Source: Sphingobacterium haloxyli
GTDB taxonomy: Bacteria; Bacteroidota; Bacteroidia; Sphingobacteriales; Sphingobacteriaceae
Assembly (NCBI RefSeq): GCF_002980525.1
Contig: NZ_PVBQ01000010.1
Coordinates: 1-64,000, forward strand
Length of the DNA: 64,000 nucleotides
Reading direction: 5' to 3'
Shown: piece after piece, positions 32,955 through 42,039 of the stretch
Numbering within the stretch: the first letter of the stretch is position 1
How the letters are laid out: each line of letters opens with the position of its first letter
Notes under the pieces: model-generated
The model's input: only the letters and a program-made list of their open reading frames with translations
What the model was told of the DNA's origin: nothing
Databases searched by the model: none
Translations under genes and position numbers: made by a program

Positions 32955-33808
32955 TATATACGCAATAAATATTCGCCGTAACCGCTTTTTCGTAAGGGGT
33001 CCGCCACACGTATAAGCTGCTGCTTATCGATAAATCCCATTCTATAAGCGACCTCCTCAATACAACCGATTTTCATTCCTTGCCGTTCCTCAATAACTTG
33101 AACGAACTGACTTGCATGCATCAAGGATTGGATAGTGCCGGTATCCAGCCAGGCAGTTCCTCTGTCAAAAACACCGACCCTCAATTTTCCTCTCTTCAGA
33201 TATTCCCTATTAACATCTGTTATTTCCAATTCTCCGCGGCTAGACGGTTTAATGTTCTTTGCTATTTCAACCACTTCGTTATCGAAAAAATATAAGCCGG
33301 GAACCGCATAGTTGGATTTCGGCTCTTTTGGCTTTTCCTCGATCGAAACGACGTTTTGATCTTGATCAAATTCCACGACGCCGTATCGCTCAGGATCGTG
33401 AACCGGATAAGCAAATACACAGCCCCCGTCAGGATCTGCGCAGGACTGCAATAATTTGGACATTCCGGAACCATAGAAAATATTATCGCCCAATATTAAT
33501 GCGACCTTCTCCGTTCCGATAAACTCCTCTCCCAAGATAAAAGCTTGTGCCAATCCATCCGGACTGGCCTGCTCTTGGTAAAAAAATTTGCATCCTATTT
33601 GTGATCCATCTCCTAAGAGCTTTCTAAAATTAGGAAGGTCTTGCGGAGTCGAAATGATCAAAATCTCCTTAATACCAGCAAGCATCAAGGTAGAAAGCGG
33701 ATAGTAGATCATAGGTTTGTCATAAACGGGCATCAGTTGTTTAGACACAGTCAATGTCAAAGGATAAAGACGGGTACCTGATCCTCCTGCTAATATTATT
33801 CCTTTCAT
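32954..33808 (-). CDS. rfbA: Glucose-1-phosphate thymidylyltransferase RmlA
   Basis: A 284-residue nucleotidyltransferase making dTDP-glucose from glucose-1-phosphate and dTTP, the first step to dTDP-L-rhamnose. The signature [20 protein letters not shown] (residues 8-27) and [15 protein letters not shown] are intact. So are [23 protein letters not shown] (metal-binding Asp), [20 protein letters not shown] and [10 protein letters not shown]. Length is that of RmlA. It is the last of the four rhamnose genes, which here run rfbB-C-D-A in the direction of transcription. Confidence 0.96.
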   Translation of the reverse strand: MKGIILAGGSGTRLYPLTLTVSKQLMPVYDKPMIYYPLSTLMLAGIKEILIISTPQDLPNFRKLLGDGSQIGCKFFYQEQASPDGLAQAFILGEEFIGTEKVALILGDNIFYGSGMSKLLQSCADPDGGCVFAYPVHDPERYGVVEFDQDQNVVSIEEKPKEPKSNYAVPGLYFFDNEVVEIAKNIKPSSRGELEITDVNREYLKRGKLRVGVFDRGTAWLDTGTIQSLMHASQFVQVIEERQGMKIGCIEEVAYRMGFIDKQQLIRVADPLRKSGYGEYLLRI

Positions 33809-33845
33809 ATGCGTACGTTTTTTGTTTGTGTGTTAAAGTATAATA

Positions 33846-34697
33846 TTATTGTAGCTTCGTCAACATATTTTCCAGACTAACTTTCCACTCGGGGATGTCG
33901 ACATTAAAAGTATTCTTAATTTTGCCTTTGTCTAATAATGAGAACACGGGACGCCTAGCAGGCGTAGGGTATGATGTGGTCGGGATCGGATTGACTTTAC
34001 AATCGAGTTGCAATCTATTTCTAATTTCTACGGCGAAATCATACCAAGAGATACTGCCTTCGTTGCTAAAATGATAAATGCCTTTTTCAAATTTGTTACC
34101 ATAAACTATATTCAAAATAACTTTTGCCAAGTCAAAGGCATAGGTGGGAGATCCTATCTGATCATTTATAACTGAGATTTCTTCCCGTTCAGACATCAAG
34201 CGGATCATTGTTTTTACAAAATTAACACCGTAGGTGGAATACACCCAGGCAGTCCGAAGAATAATCGCATTCGCTCCTGAGTTTAAAATAGCTTGCTCCC
34301 CTTTCTGTTTACTCAGTCCATAGACATTGATAGGGTCTGTCGGCTCGTCCTCTTTTTGCGGTCCGTCATTATTCCCGTGGAACACATAATCCGTCGAAAT
34401 ATGAATCAGCCTCCTATTGTATGATTTCGTCCATTTCGCCATTACATCTACAGCTTGATGGTTAACGAGATCCGCCAATACAGGCTCAGATTCTGCTCTA
34501 TCGACAGCGGTATACGCGGCCGTATTAATAATTAGGTCGGGTTGAAGATTCTTCAAGACAGTTTCGACCCGGACGAGATCATCCAAAGGCATCTGTTTTC
34601 TGTCGACAAAAAAGAACTCATCTCCAAGATATTCGGCACTTAAATCTTTAAGTTCCGATCCTACCTGTCCACTTACGCCGGTAACTAGTATTTTCAT
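33846..34697 (-). CDS. rfbD: dTDP-4-dehydrorhamnose reductase RmlD
   Basis: A 283-residue extended short-chain dehydrogenase that reduces dTDP-4-keto-L-rhamnose to dTDP-L-rhamnose. GVSGQVGSELKDLS binds NAD(P)H near residue 7. INTAAYTAVDRAESEP, HISTDYVFHGNN and catalytic Tyr-Lys in VYGLSKQKGEQAIL follow, then RTAWVYSTYGVNFVKTM. Last step of the rhamnose pathway; 37 bases before rfbA. Confidence 0.95.
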   Translation of the reverse strand: MKILVTGVSGQVGSELKDLSAEYLGDEFFFVDRKQMPLDDLVRVETVLKNLQPDLIINTAAYTAVDRAESEPVLADLVNHQAVDVMAKWTKSYNRRLIHISTDYVFHGNNDGPQKEDEPTDPINVYGLSKQKGEQAILNSGANAIILRTAWVYSTYGVNFVKTMIRLMSEREEISVINDQIGSPTYAFDLAKVILNIVYGNKFEKGIYHFSNEGSISWYDFAVEIRNRLQLDCKVNPIPTTSYPTPARRPVFSLLDKGKIKNTFNVDIPEWKVSLENMLTKLQ

Positions 34698-34724
34698 TTT
34701 CCTTATATCGTTAAATCGCCAGAA

Positions 34725-35270
34725 TTATCCAAACACCGTGTGGAAAGCCGGCAATACTTTATCTTTATCTGAGACGATCAGCATCTCCTCGGGAAGTTTC
34801 CAATCAATCGCTAACGTGGGATCGCTATATCTCACACCCCACTCGGAGTGCTTATTATAGTAATTGTCACATTTGTAAAAAAAGGATGCTGTTTCACTTA
34901 ACACTACAAAGCCATGTAGAAATCCCCGTGGAACGAAAAGCTGTAAACTGTTCTCGTCAGATAGTTCGATTGTAATGTGCTGACCAAAAGTGGGCGAGCC
35001 TTTCCGCGCATCTACTACCACGTCCATCACTTTGCCCTGAAGAACTCTCACAAGTTTAGCTTGGGCGTATTCATCGCGCTGGGCATGAAGCCCGCGAAGC
35101 ACTCCCTTGGTAGAATACGACTGATTGTCTTGAACGAAACGTGTCGTCGTGTTAGTCAACTCGTTAAATAGACGTTCATTAAAGCTCTCAAAAAAATACC
35201 CTCTCCCATCCTCAAATTTCCTCGGCTCTATTATATAGCAATCTTTTAATTTGGTCTCGCTGATTTTCAT
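34725..35270 (-). CDS. rfbC: dTDP-4-dehydrorhamnose 3,5-epimerase RmlC
   Basis: A 181-residue cupin epimerase that inverts C3 and C5 of dTDP-4-keto-6-deoxyglucose. DGRGYFFESFNERLF, RFVQDNQSYSTKGVLRGLHA with catalytic His62, VDARKGSPTFG, FVPRGFLHGFVVLSETASFF and the YYNKHSEWGVRYSDP segment are all present. Normal length. Its start overlaps the rfbB stop by four bases. Confidence 0.96.
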   Translation of the reverse strand: MKISETKLKDCYIIEPRKFEDGRGYFFESFNERLFNELTNTTTRFVQDNQSYSTKGVLRGLHAQRDEYAQAKLVRVLQGKVMDVVVDARKGSPTFGQHITIELSDENSLQLFVPRGFLHGFVVLSETASFFYKCDNYYNKHSEWGVRYSDPTLAIDWKLPEEMLIVSDKDKVLPAFHTVFG

Positions 35271-36325
35271 ATTGTTTTTTTGTATTGCGTTTCATAATAA
35301 TTTTGGTACTCTCCTGATGTAACTTGATCTAGCCATTTCTGGTTAGATAGGTACCAATCAATCGTTTTTGATAGCCCTTCTTCAAAGGTAACGGTGGGTT
35401 CGTATCCTAGTTCTCGGTTAATCTTACTCGCATCAATAGCATATCGCAGATCATGTCCGGGCCTGTCTTTAACAAAGGTGATCAACTTTGCTGATGTTCC
35501 AACAGGACGGCCGAGCTTTTCATCCATTTGCTTACATAACTCATTCACCAAATCAATATTTTTCCATTCATTAAAGCCGCCTACGTTATAAGAATCACCA
35601 GTTTTGCCGCCATGAAAAACCATGTCAATAGCTCTCGCATGGTCGATCACAAATAGCCAATCGCGTGTAAATTTGCCATCTCCATAAATAGGCAAAGACT
35701 TACTATTAAGTATGTTATGGATACATAATGGAATTAGTTTCTCCGGAAAATGGTTGGGGCCGTAATTATTGGAACAATTAGTAATCACCACAGGCAGCCC
35801 ATACGTATCGTGATAAGCTCGCACAAAATGATCGGAAGACGCTTTTGATGCGGAATACGGGGAATGCGGATCGTATGCTGTGTACTCCGTAAAGAGCCCC
35901 TCTTCTCCTAACGTTCCATAGACCTCATCAGTTGAAACATGGTGAAAGCGCTTTCCTATAAAATTATCTTTCCATATTTCTTTCGCAGCGTTTAATAAAT
36001 TGACCGTTCCAACAACGTTGGTCATCACAAACCTAAGAGGGTCATTAATAGATCTATCTACGTGGGACTCGGCAGCGAGGTGAATGACCCCGGTCGGTCG
36101 GTATTGATTAAAAACTTCTAATATATGTCCTGCATCAGTGATGTCGCCTTTTACAAAGGTATAGTTAGAACATCCCTCAACGTCTTCTAAATTCGCCAAG
36201 TTTCCGGCGTACGTTAGCGCATCAAGATTAACAACGTGGTAGTCTGAGTATTTCCTCACAAACTCGCGCACAACGTGCGATCCAATAAAACCGGCGCCGC
36301 CAGTGATCAAAATCGTTTTTTTCAT
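35267..36325 (-). CDS. rfbB: dTDP-glucose 4,6-dehydratase RmlB
   Basis: A 352-residue NAD-dependent dehydratase. GGAGFIGSHVVREF is the cofactor loop at 9-22, the catalytic TDE is at 132-134 in STDEVYGTLG, and YSASK at 157-161 holds the Tyr-Lys pair. Then come NCSNNYGPNHFPEKLIPL and GDGKFTRDWLFVIDHARAI. It forms dTDP-4-keto-6-deoxyglucose, the branch point that the FdtA-like cupin at 22081 might also use. First of the rhamnose block, 14 bases after the dehydrogenase gene. Confidence 0.96.
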   Translation of the reverse strand: MKKTILITGGAGFIGSHVVREFVRKYSDYHVVNLDALTYAGNLANLEDVEGCSNYTFVKGDITDAGHILEVFNQYRPTGVIHLAAESHVDRSINDPLRFVMTNVVGTVNLLNAAKEIWKDNFIGKRFHHVSTDEVYGTLGEEGLFTEYTAYDPHSPYSASKASSDHFVRAYHDTYGLPVVITNCSNNYGPNHFPEKLIPLCIHNILNSKSLPIYGDGKFTRDWLFVIDHARAIDMVFHGGKTGDSYNVGGFNEWKNIDLVNELCKQMDEKLGRPVGTSAKLITFVKDRPGHDLRYAIDASKINRELGYEPTVTFEEGLSKTIDWYLSNQKWLDQVTSGEYQNYYETQYKKTI

Positions 36326-36339
36326 ATCCCTACTAGTTT

Positions 36340-37635
36340 TTACAGTCTCGAATCCGCCTTACCCACGATAATCCCCTTCACATCATACACCACGGCCTTA
36401 TCCTTCTTCAAAGCATCTAAGTCAAGATCTAAGAACTCCTTATGTGCGACACCGAGTACGATCGCATCATATTTTGAACCCTCGCTAAGATCGGCACAGC
36501 AGTCTAAACCGTATTCATGCTTCACTTCTGCAGGACTCGCCCAGGGATCATAAATAGATACTTTTACACCATAGTCTTCTAGTGCACGGACTACATCAAC
36601 AATCTTCGTGTTGCGCACATCCGGGCAATTCTCCTTGAACGTTACGCCCAGCATCAATATTTCCGCTCCACTCACGTTGATCCCCTTCTTGATCATGCAT
36701 TTTATCACTTGTGATGCAACATATTCGCCCATCGAGTCGTTCAAACGACGACCGGCCAAGATGATCTCGGGGTGGTACCCATGCTCCTGTGCTTTCTGTG
36801 CCAGATAGTATGGGTCTACACCGATACAATGGCCTCCAACTAACCCCGGTTTGAACGGCAAGAAGTTCCACTTCGTACCCGCTGCTTCCAGTACTGCATG
36901 TGTATCGATATCCAGAATATTGAAGATCTTCGCAAGCTCGTTAACAAAAGCAATATTGATATCCCGTTGCGAGTTCTCGATCACCTTTGCTGCCTCAGCA
37001 ACCTTGATAGCTGGAGCCAAATGTGTTCCAGCAGTGATCACCGATTTATATACCGCATCTACTTCTTGTCCTATTTCAGGCGTCGAGCCGGCTGTTACTT
37101 TTAATATCTTCTCTACGGTATGCTGCTTATCTCCCGGGTTGATACGCTCTGGCGAATATCCCGCAAAGAAGTCTACATTAAACTTCAAGCCAGAGACTTT
37201 TTCCAATACCGGAATACACTCTTCTTCCGTTACGCCAGGATAGACTGTGGATTCATACACCACGATATCGCCTTTTTTTAACACCTTACCGACTGTTTCG
37301 GAAGCTTTGTAAAGCGGGGTCAGATCGGGTCGGTTGTGCTTGTCTACCGGCGTAGGTACCGTGACTACATAGAAGTTCGCATCTTCGATATCGCTTAATT
37401 GATTCGAGCAGTACAGTCCTAAACTTCCGTTGCCAAGTGGGTTATTATCTACAAGCACTGCCTGAAGAATGTCGTCCTCGACCTCCAGCGTCAGGTCTTT
37501 TCCCGAACGGAGTTCATCGATACGTTTCTGATTGATGTCGAACCCTAGCGTAGGGTATTTTGTGGCAAATAAACGTGCCAGGGGTAGTCCAACATAACCC
37601 AGACCGATAACGGCTATTTTTTTCTCGGTATTCAT
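36340..37635 (-). CDS. UDP-N-acetyl-hexosamine 6-dehydrogenase (WbpO/TviB-like)
   Basis: A 431-residue nucleotide-sugar dehydrogenase that oxidises C6 twice to give a uronic acid. The N-terminal Rossmann fold has VIGLGYVGLPLARLFA at 9-24. The middle domain has YESTVYPGVTEE and FFAGYSPERINPGD, and the catalytic Cys270 lies in GLVGGHCIGVDPYYL. The C-terminal domain has MLGVTFKENCPDVRNTKIVD. The subgroup with GGHCIGVDPYYL and SPERINPGD uses UDP-GlcNAc or UDP-GalNAc (Vi-antigen TviB, WbpO). With the next gene upstream (4-epimerase, TviC/WbpP-like) it predicts UDP-GalNAcA in the polymer. Confidence 0.92.
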   Translation of the reverse strand: MNTEKKIAVIGLGYVGLPLARLFATKYPTLGFDINQKRIDELRSGKDLTLEVEDDILQAVLVDNNPLGNGSLGLYCSNQLSDIEDANFYVVTVPTPVDKHNRPDLTPLYKASETVGKVLKKGDIVVYESTVYPGVTEEECIPVLEKVSGLKFNVDFFAGYSPERINPGDKQHTVEKILKVTAGSTPEIGQEVDAVYKSVITAGTHLAPAIKVAEAAKVIENSQRDINIAFVNELAKIFNILDIDTHAVLEAAGTKWNFLPFKPGLVGGHCIGVDPYYLAQKAQEHGYHPEIILAGRRLNDSMGEYVASQVIKCMIKKGINVSGAEILMLGVTFKENCPDVRNTKIVDVVRALEDYGVKVSIYDPWASPAEVKHEYGLDCCADLSEGSKYDAIVLGVAHKEFLDLDLDALKKDKAVVYDVKGIIVGKADSRL

Positions 37636-37679
37636 ATATTATTATCGCTATATTTTCTTTTCTGTTATTATTGTCGTTT

Positions 37680-38648
37680 CTATTTCAGGTTATCCCAGTA
37701 CCACTTTACGGCATCCTGTAATCCTTCACGGATTACGTGCGTCGGCTCGTAGCCCAATAATTGGCGTGCTTTATCAACAGACGCCAAGGAATGGGGGATA
37801 TCGCCCTGACGATTCGGTCCATGTACAACTTCAACTTTGGCTATTTCAGCGTCGTATTCTGTCAAGAACTCTTTCAGATAGCCTACCAACTCATTCAAGG
37901 TCGTACGGTCTCCCACCGCGGTATTGTATACGGTATTAATCGCGTCAGGATTATCAGTCAACATTGCCCGCTCGTTCATCTGGATCACGTTGTCTATGTA
38001 GGTGAAATCGCGGGAATAATCCCCCGCACCATTAATCACCGGGCTTTCGTGGTTCATAAATTTCTTGACGAACAATGGAATAACGGCAGCATAGGCGCCA
38101 TTCGGATCTTGGCGGCGGCCGAAAACATTAAAATAACGTAGTCCGATAGTTTCCATGCCATATGTCTTGGAAAATATCTCGGCGTAAAGCTCGTTCACAT
38201 ATTTGGTAATGGCGTAAGGCGATAAAGGCTTACCGATGACATCTTCTACTTTCGGAAGATTTTCGGAATCCCCATACGTGGAAGAAGAAGCCGCATAAAT
38301 AAAACGTTTCACACCGGCATCTCGTGAAGCGACCAACATATTTAAAAAGCCGGACACGTTTACCTCGTTGGTAGTCTGCGGATCTTTTATAGAACGCGGA
38401 ACGGAACCCAATGCTGCTTGATGCAAAACATAGTCGATACCTTCTACCGCTCTTTCACAGTCCGTCACGCTCCGGATATCGCCTTCTATCAGTTCAAAGT
38501 TTGGGTTGCCTTCGTGTTGGGCAATATTATGGCGATGACCTGTTGCAAAATTATCTAATACAACAACCTGGTGGCCTTGATTTAAGAAGTGCTCTGTTAA
38601 GTTAGAACCAATAAACCCGGCTCCGCCTGTGATCAATATTTTACTCAT
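37680..38648 (-). CDS. UDP-GlcNAc/GlcNAcA 4-epimerase (WbpP/TviC-like)
   Basis: A 322-residue extended short-chain dehydrogenase: GGAGFIGSNLTEHFLNQGHQ at 8-27, LHQAALGSVPRSIKDP, AASSSTYGDSENLPKVED and catalytic Tyr-Lys in SPYAITKYVNELYAE. Next are GLRYFNVFGRRQDPNGAYAA and DYSRDFTYIDNVIQMN. The ALGSVPRSI segment and general sequence match the group of epimerases acting on N-acetylated UDP-hexoses or their uronates. It is transcribed just before the dehydrogenase, as in the Vi-antigen pathway. Confidence 0.92.
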   Translation of the reverse strand: MSKILITGGAGFIGSNLTEHFLNQGHQVVVLDNFATGHRHNIAQHEGNPNFELIEGDIRSVTDCERAVEGIDYVLHQAALGSVPRSIKDPQTTNEVNVSGFLNMLVASRDAGVKRFIYAASSSTYGDSENLPKVEDVIGKPLSPYAITKYVNELYAEIFSKTYGMETIGLRYFNVFGRRQDPNGAYAAVIPLFVKKFMNHESPVINGAGDYSRDFTYIDNVIQMNERAMLTDNPDAINTVYNTAVGDRTTLNELVGYLKEFLTEYDAEIAKVEVVHGPNRQGDIPHSLASVDKARQLLGYEPTHVIREGLQDAVKWYWDNLK

Positions 38649-38693
38649 GTATATGTATTTGCTAAACTGCTTATGTGCTGATCGGTTTAACGA

Positions 38694-39203
38694 TTATTTT
38701 TTTCCGTTTTTCTCGTTTTCTTTATCGTATACGATTTTACGTAATCCCGAGCTGGAAAACCGGTGGTCGCGGCTATTGAAGTACAGCTCGATGCCTTTTT
38801 CTTCACAGAATTTTCTGCCAGTAAAATCTTTATCCCTATATTCATCACCGACAATACGGACATCCAGCTTAAATGAACGCAGAATGTCCTCGAGGTCTTG
38901 TTCGGTAGAGTAGGGCACGATTTCGTCAACGTATTGGCATCCACGAAGCTGGATATAACGTTCTACTACGGTTTGCGTAGGTGCATTTTTTTCTGGACGG
39001 TCCAAGGTAGGATCCATTTGCAGGCCACAGATCAGATAATCGCACTGACGCTTTGCCTCCGCAAGCATCATAATGTGCCCAGCATGTAATAAATCAAAAG
39101 TGGAAAAGGTAATACCGACACGTGGTCCGGGATTATAATCATCTCTTTTTCTAACTACTTTTTCTTCCATATTATCATCTATTTTAATGCTTAACTGCTC
39201 CAT
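38694..39203 (-). CDS. TagD-like cytidylyltransferase (glycerol-3-phosphate type)
   Basis: A 169-residue nucleotidyltransferase of the cytidylyltransferase family. GITFSTFDLLHAGHIMMLAE at 30-49 contains the HxGH motif (His40, His43), and a C-terminal RFSSSGLRKI matches the RTEGISTS-like motif of the family in degenerate form. Glycerol-3-phosphate cytidylyltransferases (TagD) make CDP-glycerol; other relatives activate ADP-heptose or ethanolamine phosphate. An N-terminal extension of about 25 residues precedes the domain, and an ATG at codon 12 is another possible start. No glycerophosphotransferase is encoded in the operon, so the end use is unknown. Confidence 0.75.
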   Translation of the reverse strand: MEQLSIKIDDNMEEKVVRKRDDYNPGPRVGITFSTFDLLHAGHIMMLAEAKRQCDYLICGLQMDPTLDRPEKNAPTQTVVERYIQLRGCQYVDEIVPYSTEQDLEDILRSFKLDVRIVGDEYRDKDFTGRKFCEEKGIELYFNSRDHRFSSSGLRKIVYDKENEKNGKK

Positions 39204-39256
39204 ATTGACGGACGTTGCACCGCAATGAGCAATAAAAGTGCCAAGAGTATCCTAAA

Positions 39257-40639
39257 TTATTCCCCTATGGCATAATACTTAAATCCCAATTCTTCTAACT
39301 GTTTTCTATCCAACAATTTCCGGCCGTCAAAAACGAAAGCTGGCTTTTTCATCCCTTCTTTAATTCTTGCCCAATCATATGTTTTAAATGCTTCCCATTC
39401 GGTCAGGACAGCAATCGCATGTGCACCGTTTAAGGCCTCATAGGGATCATCAACCACTTTCACTAGGCGGCGGTTTGCCCCCGGCGTACGTGTGCCTAAG
39501 TAATCTAAATCTTTATATACCTGCGTTGCGGACACTTTCGGATCGTAGACAACAACTTCAGCTTCCTCATCCAACAGGTGGTCGGCGACGTATATAGCAG
39601 CAGATTCTCGTGTATCGTTGGTGTCTTTTTTAAATGCCCAGCCCAAAAATGCAACTTGTTTACCGTTGACGGTGTTATACATCGTCTGTATAATCTTCTC
39701 GGCGAAACGGGTTTTCTGATGATCGTTCATGACAATAACCTGCTCCCAATAATCGGCGACAGCGTGCAGGTTATAAGAACGCGCTATATAGACGAGGTTC
39801 AAAATATCTTTCTGGAAACATGAGCCCCCGAAACCGACAGACGCTTTTAAGAATTTTGGCCCGATACGGGAATCCATGCCCACGGCTTTTGCGACTTCAT
39901 CTACGTTGGCTCCGGTTGCTTCGCAAAGCTCAGAGACAGCATTTATAGAGGAAACACGCTGTGCAAGGAAGGCATTAGCCACGAGCTTCGACAACTCCGA
40001 CGACCATAAATTCGTTGTTAGAATCCGATCATTTGGCACCCAGCTGGCATATATATTCACCAGTGCCTCGATGGCTTCGGCATTCTCGCCGCCAATTAGT
40101 ACACGGTCTGGGTTATGTAGATCCGTAATGGCTGTTCCTTCCGCAAGAAACTCCGGATTGGAGAGCACATGAAAGTTCACGCCACTACTGGTATTGTCTA
40201 AAATGCTTTTTAGTGCCTCCGCGGTCCGCACGGGAAGTGTCGATTTTTCCACGACTATTTTATCATCTTTCGCAACTTCAGCAATTTGACGGGCGCACAA
40301 TTCTATAAATTTTAAGTCGGCCGCCTGTCCTTTACCTTTTCCATACGTTTTGGTTGGGGTATTGACGGATATGAAGATCATATCTGCTTCTTCAATTGCC
40401 TTATCGACATCGGTATCGAAAAACAAATTACGACCGCGTGCTTCAGCAACGACCGCATCCAGTCCTTTTTCATAAATCGGAAGCTTCGATAAATCCGCAT
40501 CATTCCATGCTGCTATGCGTTCCTGGTTGATATCGACCACGGTTACCTGTATGTGGGGATTCTTTTGCGCAATAACAGACATGGTCGGACCACCTACGTA
40601 GCCTGCTCCGATACAGGTTATTTTTTTGATTTGCTTCAT
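39257..40639 (-). CDS. ugd: UDP-glucose 6-dehydrogenase, eukaryote-like type
   Basis: A 460-residue enzyme oxidising UDP-glucose to UDP-glucuronate. [20 protein letters not shown] lies at 9-28, then [50 protein letters not shown] and catalytic Cys274 in [17 protein letters not shown]. The C-terminal domain has [20 protein letters not shown]. The TPTKxxGxGKGxAADL and GGSCFQKD patterns are those of the animal and plant UGDH type, also found in Bacteroidota. It is distinct from the second dehydrogenase at 36340. The product UDP-GlcA would make the exopolysaccharide acidic. Its start overlaps the AlbA-type gene stop by four bases. Confidence 0.94.
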   Translation of the reverse strand: MKQIKKITCIGAGYVGGPTMSVIAQKNPHIQVTVVDINQERIAAWNDADLSKLPIYEKGLDAVVAEARGRNLFFDTDVDKAIEEADMIFISVNTPTKTYGKGKGQAADLKFIELCARQIAEVAKDDKIVVEKSTLPVRTAEALKSILDNTSSGVNFHVLSNPEFLAEGTAITDLHNPDRVLIGGENAEAIEALVNIYASWVPNDRILTTNLWSSELSKLVANAFLAQRVSSINAVSELCEATGANVDEVAKAVGMDSRIGPKFLKASVGFGGSCFQKDILNLVYIARSYNLHAVADYWEQVIVMNDHQKTRFAEKIIQTMYNTVNGKQVAFLGWAFKKDTNDTRESAAIYVADHLLDEEAEVVVYDPKVSATQVYKDLDYLGTRTPGANRRLVKVVDDPYEALNGAHAIAVLTEWEAFKTYDWARIKEGMKKPAFVFDGRKLLDRKQLEELGFKYYAIGE

Positions 40640-42039
40640 GACTGAACCTCTTTATTTACCTTCCAGTATCCCCCTGTTTTCCGGCTCCCTCTACGTTCTA
40701 TAAGCTTTCGCTCTATTAACTGCGCTATCTGCCTTTCAAGGGTTCTTTGTGATTTGTTTTCAACCACGCTTAAAATTTCCTTTAGCTGAATACCCGGATT
40801 TTTCTCAATTAAAGATAAGAGAAATCTATCCGCGTCATTTAATCCGTCATTTAATCCGCCACTTAATCCGCCACTTAATCCGCCTTTTATAGTATCATCT
40901 TTTTGTATACCCTGTTTTTCATTAAACAGCACCACGCGGAAACCACCGGAAAACTCTTCGAAGACAGGTGCAATCACGCCGTAATCCTTACAGATCTCCT
41001 GTACGCGATGAATACCCGAACCATACCTTTCGATAAGACCAACTTCTTTAAAAGCTTTGGCAATCAACTTGTTCCTCGATTTGGAGCTGTAATTTCCCGT
41101 AAGTAAATCCTCGATCGTAATGCCGCCAAACAGTTTTCCCGGATTATAAAATTCGATTCGGTTGTCAAAAATCTTGATTACACTGCCCGAACTGTCGCGA
41201 TAGTCGCGGTGCACGATCATGTTGATGACAATCTCCCGGATAGCATCCAATGGATAGTCGAATCGCTCCGTACGTTGCGGCTCGCCGGTAATGATGTATT
41301 CTACCATTAAGTGCTTCTTGATAAAAGCAATGATCTCTTCCACCTCCGAAAATAGATCCGTATTCAGCGAAATCGAATCGATAATGGTAATGTTACTCTT
41401 GAAGCGCCCTACCTGTATGTCGCTGATCGGGCAATAGTCCGCCACGAATAGTAGGTAAGCGCCGAACGTGAGTTTCCCTTCACGGAGCATTTCCATTTTG
41501 GTTAGAAACTCTACGGGTGTATAGGGTATTTTATTTTCTGTCCGTTGCTCGATCCTGTGGATAAAACGGCTGACTTTTTCTAAAGAAATATCTTTTAAAG
41601 AGTGATGGGGATCTGGATAGAAATCCCAACTGCCGTTAATCGTCTTTAAATGTTCGTTGGCAATTTCTTCAACGCCCATCAAATGGTTCGAGTTACCTAT
41701 ACGCTTATAACATTTTCCCTTTATAGATACAGGTTTAATAGGATACTCCTGCATCTTTAACAGAACTATTGTTTTTCCTTCAACTTCGAGCGTCTCCACA
41801 TCGGGTATCAGCGACGGCTGAGTCTTAATCTTGATTTCGTTGATCCAATTCTGTACCGTCTCTTTTCCTAACGATACGCCTTTGATGTCTCCTTTATCGC
41901 CCACGCCAACATACACCGATCCGCCTTTGGCATTGGCAAATGCCACCAACGTGATGATCACTTCATCCTGAAAGCTGGATTTGAACTCCACTGTTTCGGA
42001 TTCGGCTGTCGGTATGACGTATGTTGGGTTTTTTTTCAT
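40636..42039 (-). CDS. AlbA_2/Schlafen-type putative ATP-binding transcriptional regulator, copy 2
   Basis: A 467-residue protein. An N-terminal AlbA_2 (Schlafen-like) domain covers about 10-130 ([40 protein letters not shown]). A degenerate GHKL-type ATP-binding domain (HATPase_c_4) covers about 250-370 ([40 protein letters not shown]). A C-terminal winged helix ([39 protein letters not shown]) completes it. The linker before the winged helix is built of [17 protein letters not shown] repeats, usual in this family. It is placed between the regulator and ugd with four-base overlaps at both ends, so it is part of the EPS operon. A role in controlling the operon is plausible but unproven. Confidence 0.8.
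   Translation of the reverse strand: MKKNPTYVIPTAESETVEFKSSFQDEVIITLVAFANAKGGSVYVGVGDKGDIKGVSLGKETVQNWINEIKIKTQPSLIPDVETLEVEGKTIVLLKMQEYPIKPVSIKGKCYKRIGNSNHLMGVEEIANEHLKTINGSWDFYPDPHHSLKDISLEKVSRFIHRIEQRTENKIPYTPVEFLTKMEMLREGKLTFGAYLLFVADYCPISDIQVGRFKSNITIIDSISLNTDLFSEVEEIIAFIKKHLMVEYIITGEPQRTERFDYPLDAIREIVINMIVHRDYRDSSGSVIKIFDNRIEFYNPGKLFGGITIEDLLTGNYSSKSRNKLIAKAFKEVGLIERYGSGIHRVQEICKDYGVIAPVFEEFSGGFRVVLFNEKQGIQKDDTIKGGLSGGLSGGLNDGLNDADRFLLSLIEKNPGIQLKEILSVVENKSQRTLERQIAQLIERKLIERRGSRKTGGYWKVNKEVQS
40834..40884 (-). repeat. 12-base tandem repeat in the linker of the AlbA_2 protein
   Basis: Four copies plus a partial fifth of a 12-base unit (GTCATTTAATCC, then GCCACTTAATCC, read on the plus strand) encode the Gly/Asn-Leu-rich linker. 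The unit is a multiple of three, so copy-number change keeps the frame. Confidence 0.85.
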
